A DNA stretch of 53,650 nt. It comes from Spirochaetia bacterium. GTDB lineage: Bacteria > Spirochaetota > Spirochaetia > CAKZLE01. A program made the translations under genes and the position numbers. The stretch spans positions 1 to 53,650 of the forward strand of contig JAIPFY010000015.1 of the NCBI GenBank assembly GCA_021736385.1. The letters are read 5' to 3'. The notes under the pieces were generated by a model. The model ran no database searches. It saw only the letters and a list, made by a program, of their open reading frames with translations, and was not told the DNA's origin. This document shows, one piece after another, positions 50,624-53,650 of the stretch (positions within the stretch are counted from its first letter, which is position 1; each line of letters opens with the position of its first letter).

Positions 50624-53167
50624 ATGAAGAAATGTTTGACCGTGATAATGATAAGTATCCTTTCGCTGTCTATGATATATGCCCAGCAGGCAGATGATGA
50701 AGATGTATACGGGAAACGTATCGAACTCATCGAGTTCGAGAATCTCATACATGCCGATGCCAAGGTGCTCGATGCTGTCACCAGTCGGTATATCGGCCAG
50801 CTGTATACCGATGAGGTGTTCAACAGCCTGCAGGCAGAACTCTATGCACTGCAGTATTTCTCCTATTTCTATGCCTATGCTGGCAGGACCGGGCAGGACA
50901 ATGAACAGCTCACCCTGACCTTCAGTGTCAAAGAACTCCCCTTTGTGACGAGCGTCACCTTCAAGGGGAACTCCTTCTTTGACAGACAGGAACTGAACGA
51001 GAAGATCAATACGGCTGAGAGGGGGTTCTTCAACAATGCGCTGGTATCAGGTGATGTGAAGATCCTGAAAGAGGCGTATGTCAGTAAGGGCTTCATCAAC
51101 AGCACGGTAGAGACGGTCATAGACCAGAATACCGAAGAGAGTACCGTGGATGTGACCTTCATGATCACCGAAGGGAAACAGTCCAAGATAGATGTGATCG
51201 ATTTCGCGGGGAACGATACCTATTCTTCCAGCTCTCTCAAACGTGTACTCACCTCAAAAGAGCAGTCACTGTTCAATAAGGGGGAGTACTCAGAGGCCAA
51301 TATCCAACTCGACAGGAACGCGATCCTCACCTACTATCGTGAGAGAGGATATGTGGATGCGGTGATCACCGATGTGACCATCGATGTGGATTCTACCGAT
51401 GCCTCAAAGGACCTGGTCACCATGACCTTCGTCATCGATGAGGGTCTGCAGTGGAAGTTCGGTGGTCTTACCGTCGAGGGCAATACCATATTCGACGACG
51501 AGACCCTGCAGGCAGCCATCACGCTGAAGGTCGGGGATCCTATCAATATCACCCGGATGCAGGAGGATATCTCCAAGATCGCAGACCTCTACTGGAACGA
51601 GGGGTACATCTATAATGATATCATCCCGAACGAACAGAGGAACGAACGTGATCGTACGATCTCCTATGCATTATCGATCACAGAGAAGCAGCAGGCCTAT
51701 ATCGAAGATATCGTCATAAAGGGCGCTGCACGTACAAAAGACTACGTTCTGTATCGTGAGCTGACGATCGAGATCGGTGATATCTTCAGCAAGGAGAAAT
51801 TCATCGAAAGTGTACAGAATCTCTATAATACCGGTATCATCGCAAATGTCGATTACGATGTGCTCTTCGGCAGCTCTGACGGTCTGATCGTCCTTGAGTT
51901 CATCGTCGAGGAGTCCAATAAGGTCGACCTCCAGTTCGGTGCCACCTTCGGCGGTACCGATGATTTCCCGGTCTCGGGATTTCTCTCCTGGACCGACAAG
52001 AACTTCACCGGACGCGGGCAGGACTTCTCCATCTCCACCAATATCGCATCTTCGACCCAGAGCCTTGATTTCTCATATCAGGATGCGTGGCTCGCCCAGC
52101 AGCGCTGGAGCGGAGGACTGAGTTTCTCCATGAGTCACAGCAACTATACCAATATTCTTCAGGACAGATCAGGGACCATCTTCGACGATGAGCAGTACTA
52201 TGAAGGTACCGCAGCACCTGATCCCTATAACTCCTATGCCGAATATCTTACGGCCGTAGAGAACGGGGAGTCGATCGGCTCTGAATATCTCATGGATTAT
52301 GAACAGTACAAACTCTCACTCGGTCTGAACACCGGGTATACCTTCCATACTGATGCCGGACGTATCGGTGTCGGCGGTGGGCTCTTTGTCGGGCTGACCC
52401 GGGCGGTCTACGATCCTGATCTCTACAGACCGTACAATCCGATCATCAGGAACAATCTTGACAACTGGAAATTCTCCAACAAGATGAATCTCAACTTCTC
52501 CTGGGACGGGAGAGACCTGGTGGAGAACACCACCAGCGGTTTCCTCTTCGAGGACACGATCACCTATGCCGGAGGGCTTCTTGGCGGTACCTCAGAGTAC
52601 ATCAAGAACCGATTCGGTGCATCAGGGTTCCTCACCCTGCTGCGACTGAATGACAATGAACTCAATCCCACCAACGTGGTACTCTCAGCACGTACATCGG
52701 TCTCGAACATCTTCCCGCAGTTCTTCAGTTATGATTCTGGCTTCGGACTGCTTGAGCAGCCGGTGGCGACTCAGTCGGAGAAACTCTACATAGACGGCAT
52801 GAACATCGTACGTGGTATCAGCCAGCCGATCTATAATCTCGAGTTCCTCTGGGATACGACGGTGGACATCTCGATCCCCATCGCAAAGAACGTCCTTGCA
52901 GGAGAGGTGTTCGCCAGTGCGACCGGCTACAAGAACCAGTATGAGAATATCGCGGATCTGAGTATCGATGATTTCTACTTCAGTACCGGTGCCGGTATCA
53001 AACTGACCGTACCGGGGTTCCCGCTGGGGCTCTATCTGACGAAGGTCTTCTCCTATGACAGTGATGCGGGACAGATCGTATACCAGGGTGGTGATGTGTT
53101 CAGACGAGAAGGGGATGATACTTCGGGACTGAATCTGGTTCTTGCGATCACCTACAGTCTCTACTGA
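50624..53167 (+). CDS. bamA: Outer-membrane protein assembly factor BamA (Omp85)
   Basis: An 847-aa protein. A signal peptide (cleavage near MIYA-QQ, residue 20) is followed by five predicted POTRA units, recognisable at VTFKGNSFFDRQELNEK, VIDFAGNDTYSSSSLK, LTVEGNTIFDDETLQ and IVIKGAARTKDYVLYREL, and then a beta barrel from about residue 430. The barrel loop 6 motif is VRGI (usually VRGF/Y) and the last residue is Tyr, as in outer-membrane barrels. It folds beta-barrel proteins. ATG 50624 has GGAG 8 nt upstream. mutS begins 24 nt after the stop. Confidence 0.96.
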   Translation: MKKCLTVIMISILSLSMIYAQQADDEDVYGKRIELIEFENLIHADAKVLDAVTSRYIGQLYTDEVFNSLQAELYALQYFSYFYAYAGRTGQDNEQLTLTFSVKELPFVTSVTFKGNSFFDRQELNEKINTAERGFFNNALVSGDVKILKEAYVSKGFINSTVETVIDQNTEESTVDVTFMITEGKQSKIDVIDFAGNDTYSSSSLKRVLTSKEQSLFNKGEYSEANIQLDRNAILTYYRERGYVDAVITDVTIDVDSTDASKDLVTMTFVIDEGLQWKFGGLTVEGNTIFDDETLQAAITLKVGDPINITRMQEDISKIADLYWNEGYIYNDIIPNEQRNERDRTISYALSITEKQQAYIEDIVIKGAARTKDYVLYRELTIEIGDIFSKEKFIESVQNLYNTGIIANVDYDVLFGSSDGLIVLEFIVEESNKVDLQFGATFGGTDDFPVSGFLSWTDKNFTGRGQDFSISTNIASSTQSLDFSYQDAWLAQQRWSGGLSFSMSHSNYTNILQDRSGTIFDDEQYYEGTAAPDPYNSYAEYLTAVENGESIGSEYLMDYEQYKLSLGLNTGYTFHTDAGRIGVGGGLFVGLTRAVYDPDLYRPYNPIIRNNLDNWKFSNKMNLNFSWDGRDLVENTTSGFLFEDTITYAGGLLGGTSEYIKNRFGASGFLTLLRLNDNELNPTNVVLSARTSVSNIFPQFFSYDSGFGLLEQPVATQSEKLYIDGMNIVRGISQPIYNLEFLWDTTVDISIPIAKNVLAGEVFASATGYKNQYENIADLSIDDFYFSTGAGIKLTVPGFPLGLYLTKVFSYDSDAGQIVYQGGDVFRREGDDTSGLNLVLAITYSLY

Positions 53168-53191
53168 CATATTCTATGCAAAAGGGGACCT

Positions 53192-53650
53192 ATGTCTGAT
53201 CAGACACCTATGATGCAGCAGTACAAGTCCATAAAACAGGATCAGCAGGATGCGATCCTGTTTTTTCGACTTGGGGATTTCTATGAGATGTTCTTCGACG
53301 ATGCAAAAGAAGCATCGCAGATCCTGAATCTCGTGCTCACAGCCCGCAACGGCACACCCATGTGCGGTATACCGTACCATGCGTCCAAGGTCTATATCAA
53401 ACGACTCATCGATGCCGGCAGGAAAGTGGCGATCTGCGAACAGACAGAAGCTCCGCAGAAGGGGAAGGGGCTCGTCAACCGGGAGGTCACGCAGATCGTC
53501 ACAGCCGGTACGGTCATAGATGATGATTTCCTCGATGCCGCCAGACATAACTATATATTCTCTATCGCCTCCCATGACGGGAGCAGCTCCTGTTCGTTCG
53601 CCGATCTGTCCACTGGAGATTTCACCATCACTGACATATCCCCTGATCCT
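53192..53650 (+). CDS. mutS: DNA mismatch repair protein MutS (partial, N-terminus)
   Basis: The first 153 codons of mutS run off the right edge. The mismatch-binding domain is clear: TPMMQQYKSIKQDQQDAILF and FRLGDFYEMFFDDAKEAS (with the Phe-x-Glu mismatch-probing motif FYEMF), followed by GTPMCGIPYHA, VAICEQTEAPQKGKGLVNRE and TAGTVIDDDFL. AAAGGGG precedes the ATG. The frame is uninterrupted, so this is a cut by the window edge and not a broken gene. Confidence 0.96.
   Translation, partial: MSDQTPMMQQYKSIKQDQQDAILFFRLGDFYEMFFDDAKEASQILNLVLTARNGTPMCGIPYHASKVYIKRLIDAGRKVAICEQTEAPQKGKGLVNREVTQIVTAGTVIDDDFLDAARHNYIFSIASHDGSSSCSFADLSTGDFTITDISPDP

Noticed and set aside
53174..53575. Minus-strand frame (133 aa) at the right end
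   Set aside because: It is antisense to the unmistakable N-terminus of MutS on the plus strand.

Overview
The window looks like a chromosomal segment of a spirochaete. The main evidence is the block tamB-like / bamA / mutS at the right end, which matches the treponemal order as I recall it, together with two elongation factor G paralogues and an Omp85-type outer-membrane system. Base composition is near 50% G+C. A Sphaerochaeta- or Treponema-like organism is the best guess, but no rRNA or other decisive marker is present, so the genus is not settled. The genes are dense and many overlap by 4 nt (ATGA or GTGA). No insertion sequence, prophage, CRISPR array or clear recent transfer was seen.

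Region 1 (1-11.6 kb) combines purine salvage with a selenium-dependent molybdenum hydroxylase (SDMH) accessory island. A purine permease and an adenine deaminase are transcribed divergently. A FecCD-type ABC importer (ATPase, permease, lipoprotein) follows on the minus strand. Behind it lies a tightly coupled six-gene minus-strand operon read yqeC > yqeB > cysteine desulfurase-like > selD > a small DUF3343-type gene with a TTG start > yedF. This set is the signature of the selenium-cofactor trait of molybdenum hydroxylases. No hydroxylase, selA, selB or tRNA-Sec lies in the window. With the purine genes beside it, a Se-dependent purine/xanthine hydroxylase elsewhere in the genome is a reasonable inference.

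Region 2 (11.6-19.4 kb): the plus-strand operon proA-proB-glycosyltransferase-like-amidase converges on the minus-strand operon proC-serS-pncB, so all three proline biosynthesis genes are here.

Region 3 (19.4-26.7 kb, minus): murE-ddl-dinB-trmL (cell wall, translesion polymerase, tRNA modification). It is preceded by a shikimate kinase with an unusual membrane-spanning N-terminus, then aroC and a nitrilase-family amidohydrolase.

Region 4 (26.7-35.5 kb): dgt (dNTP hydrolysis) converges on and overlaps nrdR (ribonucleotide reductase repressor). Then come an ACT-domain regulator-like protein with a palindrome inside its promoter, a possible 55-aa protein, a THEP1-type NTPase, a queuosine-precursor transporter, an inositol-phosphatase family enzyme, mfd and trmB.

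Region 5 (35.5-44.2 kb): an EF-G-like GTPase and fusA, each with clear signals; a lone tRNA-Val with promoter and strong terminator; yggS, a small membrane protein, rluD, a metallo-beta-lactamase-fold protein lacking one metal-ligand Asp, a zinc-motif pentapeptide-repeat protein, and rsgA. The last two start from back-to-back promoters that predict leaderless mRNAs.

Region 6 (44.2-53.65 kb, plus): mutS2, the giant tamB-like gene, bamA, and the first 153 codons of mutS, cut by the window edge.
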